Source of the DNA: Chloroflexi bacterium UBA6622
GTDB taxonomy: Bacteria; Chloroflexota; UBA11872
Direction of reading: 5' to 3'
DNA: 64,000 nt
NCBI GenBank assembly: GCA_002433065.1
Contig: DJHK01000001.1
Coordinates: forward strand, 62,001-126,000
In this document: positions 62,298-64,000 of the stretch, one piece after another
How the letters are laid out: each line of letters starts with the position of its first letter
Position numbering within the stretch: the first letter of the stretch is position 1
The notes under the pieces: generated by a model
What the model was told of the DNA's origin: nothing
The model's input: only the letters and a program-made list of their open reading frames with translations
Database searches by the model: none
Position numbers and translations under genes: made by a program

Positions 62298-63406
62298 GGT
62301 ATGTCCTTGTTGGTGGTGGAACGGCAGGACACATATTTCCAACCATCGCAGTCGCCCATCAACTTGTTGAATTAGCCGGACCATCAGCTTCGCTAACGGC
62401 CGTATGTGGTGTACGCAAACTCGACCGAATGCTCTACAAGAACGTCGACCTCGACGTCTTTCCCATTCCGGCTCGAGGAATCATAGACGTCGCTATATGG
62501 CGGATCCCCTGGCATTTGTGGCTGATGCTCAGATCATTCGTCCTTGTATGGCAGGACTTCACTAAGCACAAGCCGAGCGTCGTCATCGCCAGCGGTGGAT
62601 ACGTCAGCGTGCCGGTCTTGCTTGTGTGTTGGTTACGTCGCATACCCTCCATCATCTTTTCTGGAGACGCAGCGTTGGGATGGGCAACCCGACTGATGGC
62701 CCCCCTCACTACAATGGCCACCATCGCTTTTGACGAAGCTCGTGACCAAATTTCTGGAACTCCCGCGCAACTAACGGGATACCCCATACGTCCGGCCTTT
62801 GCTAGCCCTGACCCATCCGCCGGACGGTTACTTGGGAATGTTCGTGACAATCGACCGCTCGTGCTCGTGATGGGCGGAAGTCAGGGCGCTCATGCGATAA
62901 ATGAAGCTTTGAAAATAGATCTTGACCAGCTCCTGAAACGTGTCCACGTCGTGCACGTCTGCGGACGACAGGATTATGACGGTCTGAAAACCGTAAAAGC
63001 TCAGCTGCCAGACGACCAGCGCGCCTCATACGAGATTCATGAGTTTATTTCAGATGGCTTTGCCCACCTCCTCGCGGCAGCCGACATTGTCATTAGCCGT
63101 GCTGGAGCCACCTCGGTTGCAGAACTGAGCGCCGTTGGCGCAGCTTCAATACTCATACCTGGGACGTTCGGTAAAGGACATCAGGTTTCAACGGCAGCGG
63201 CCATTACTACGACTGGCGCCGCGACCATGCTTCTCGAATCCGAGCTAGTACCGGGCAAACTCACCAAGACGTTATTTGACTTACTAGATGACCCAGAAAA
63301 GCTGCATCAAATGCGTCAAGCCTCCAGGGCCCGAGGAAAACCCGACGCAGCCGGAGTTCTCGCAACCCTAAGTCTCAAGCTTGCGATAGGGCCACCCCGA
63401 ACCTAA
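62294..63406 (+). CDS. murG: UDP-GlcNAc:lipid I N-acetylglucosaminyltransferase MurG
   Basis: Adds GlcNAc to lipid I to form lipid II at the inner membrane face. The 370-residue GT-B enzyme shows LVGGGTAGHIFPTIAVA, VIASGGYVSVPVLL, LVMGGSQGAHAINEAL and SRAGATSVAELSAVGAASILIP. ATG 62294 overlaps the ftsW stop (ATGA), and the stop shares one base with the murC start. Confidence 0.95.
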   Translation: MRYVLVGGGTAGHIFPTIAVAHQLVELAGPSASLTAVCGVRKLDRMLYKNVDLDVFPIPARGIIDVAIWRIPWHLWLMLRSFVLVWQDFTKHKPSVVIASGGYVSVPVLLVCWLRRIPSIIFSGDAALGWATRLMAPLTTMATIAFDEARDQISGTPAQLTGYPIRPAFASPDPSAGRLLGNVRDNRPLVLVMGGSQGAHAINEALKIDLDQLLKRVHVVHVCGRQDYDGLKTVKAQLPDDQRASYEIHEFISDGFAHLLAAADIVISRAGATSVAELSAVGAASILIPGTFGKGHQVSTAAAITTTGAATMLLESELVPGKLTKTLFDLLDDPEKLHQMRQASRARGKPDAAGVLATLSLKLAIGPPRT

Positions 63407-64000
63407 TGACACCAAAAGTTACGGACACCTCGATACACCACGTACATGTGATAGGTATTGGTGGTAAAGGAATGAGTGCCATTGCTGCCGCCCTACTTGA
63501 TCTTGGCAAGGTTGTCAGTGGTAGCGACCTCGAACTCTCGCCTCAAGCCAAAAGGTTGCAGGACCGCGGTGTCCATATACACAAGGGCCACAGTGCGGCC
63601 CACGGAAGAACTGCCGACATGGTGATCTATTCGTCCGCCATAAAACCACAAAACCCTGAACTCGTAGAGTCTCGACTTCGAAATCAACCTGTTGCGTCGC
63701 GAGCCTCCGCAATAGCCGATCTATTTAATGACAGGCAAGGGATCGCAATTGCCGGAACTCATGGGAAAACCACGACAGCCGCCATGGTGTCCACAATCCT
63801 TCACGAATCAGGATGTGCTCCATCATTCCTTATTGGAGCCGATGTGCCATCACTTGGAAACCTCAACGGTCACATTGGCTCGGGACAATGGATGGTGCTT
63901 GAGGCCGATGAGTTCGATGACGCCTTTCTTAGTTACCAGCCAGAAATCGCAGTCTTGACACATCTGGAACCGGATCATCTTGATCATTTTGGAACCATCG
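63406..64000 (+). CDS. murC: UDP-N-acetylmuramate--L-alanine ligase MurC (partial)
   Basis: The first 198 residues of MurC; the frame runs off the window edge. HVIGIGGKGMSAIAAALL is the N-terminal nucleotide fold and GTHGKTTTAAM the ATP loop at about 120. EADEFDDAFLSYQPEIAVLT and EPDHLDHFG are Mur ligase metal and substrate segments. ATG 63406 shares its A with the murG stop. Confidence 0.93.
   Translation, partial: MTPKVTDTSIHHVHVIGIGGKGMSAIAAALLDLGKVVSGSDLELSPQAKRLQDRGVHIHKGHSAAHGRTADMVIYSSAIKPQNPELVESRLRNQPVASRASAIADLFNDRQGIAIAGTHGKTTTAAMVSTILHESGCAPSFLIGADVPSLGNLNGHIGSGQWMVLEADEFDDAFLSYQPEIAVLTHLEPDHLDHFGTI

Overview
The window reads as one contiguous piece of an ordinary bacterial chromosome with balanced base composition and very dense coding. 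About 60 genes lie on both strands, no intergenic gap exceeds about 275 bases, and I see no rRNA, tRNA, CRISPR array, insertion sequence or prophage. A complete peptidoglycan and division set, an LCP-type wall-polymer ligase, lipoprotein signals, and the absence of LPS or outer-membrane genes suggest a monoderm-like envelope. Together with the mix of sugar, GFO/IDH, larBC and corrinoid-linked genes, this fits Chloroflexota, possibly a marine lineage. That placement is inference; no marker gene was searched.

Layout: (1) 1-3066: purH tail, then the tRNA t6A operon tsaE-tsaB-rimI-tsaD on the minus strand. (2) 3145-7282: a GT4 glycosyltransferase, a MraY-type phosphosugar transferase and murF. 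(3) 7302-9744: two adjacent pterin-binding enzymes (a corrinoid/methyl-THF methyltransferase and folP) and a small lipoprotein. (4) 9822-16670: a 1002-residue membrane protein, cupin, aldo/keto reductase, GFO/IDH dehydrogenase and EamA transporter. (5) 16770-19860: proB-proA-HD hydrolase. (6) 20009-25542: EF-G-like GTPase, M42 aminopeptidase, gamma-glutamyltransferase-like protein and a CRP/FNR regulator. (7) 25762-31581: nusA-rnpM-infB-rbfA-truB-ribF. (8) 31812-41182: an orphan sugar-ABC ATPase, a DUF624 protein, a homocysteine methyltransferase-like enzyme, then sugar metabolism (xylulokinase, glucuronokinase-like GHMP kinase, GalU-like nucleotidyltransferase, aldolase/dehydrogenase fusion). 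(9) 41198-48980: CinA-like protein, methyltransferase, LCP protein, GFO/IDH protein, MoeB/ThiF plus rhodanese, a Lon-derived protein and an SMP-30 lactonase. (10) 49148-56801: eno-larB-larC-beta-helix-like protein, GFO/IDH dehydrogenase, an unknown protein, a DHA2 transporter and another unknown protein. (11) 56915-64000: an RNase H-like protein and a dcw cluster mraZ-rsmH-ftsL-ftsI-ftsW-murG-murC, cut by the window edge.

The dcw cluster lacks murE, mraY, murF and murD between ftsI and ftsW. mraY and murF are instead about 50 kb away at 4.4-7.3 kb. Genes are tightly coupled: many neighbours overlap by four bases (ATGA, GTGA or TTGA), and GTG and TTG starts are common. Two conserved genes, rbfA and the galU-like gene, have essential N-terminal sequence upstream of any ATG, GTG or TTG and appear to start at ATT and CTG behind strong Shine-Dalgarno sequences.

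The most unusual protein is at 46590-48062. It aligns by eye with Lon over the AAA+ and protease regions and keeps the Ser-Lys protease dyad at exact spacing. It has lost the Walker B acidic pair, sensor 1, the arginine finger and the sensor 2 arginine, and it lacks the Lon N-terminal domain. No defence system or biosynthetic island is recognisable.
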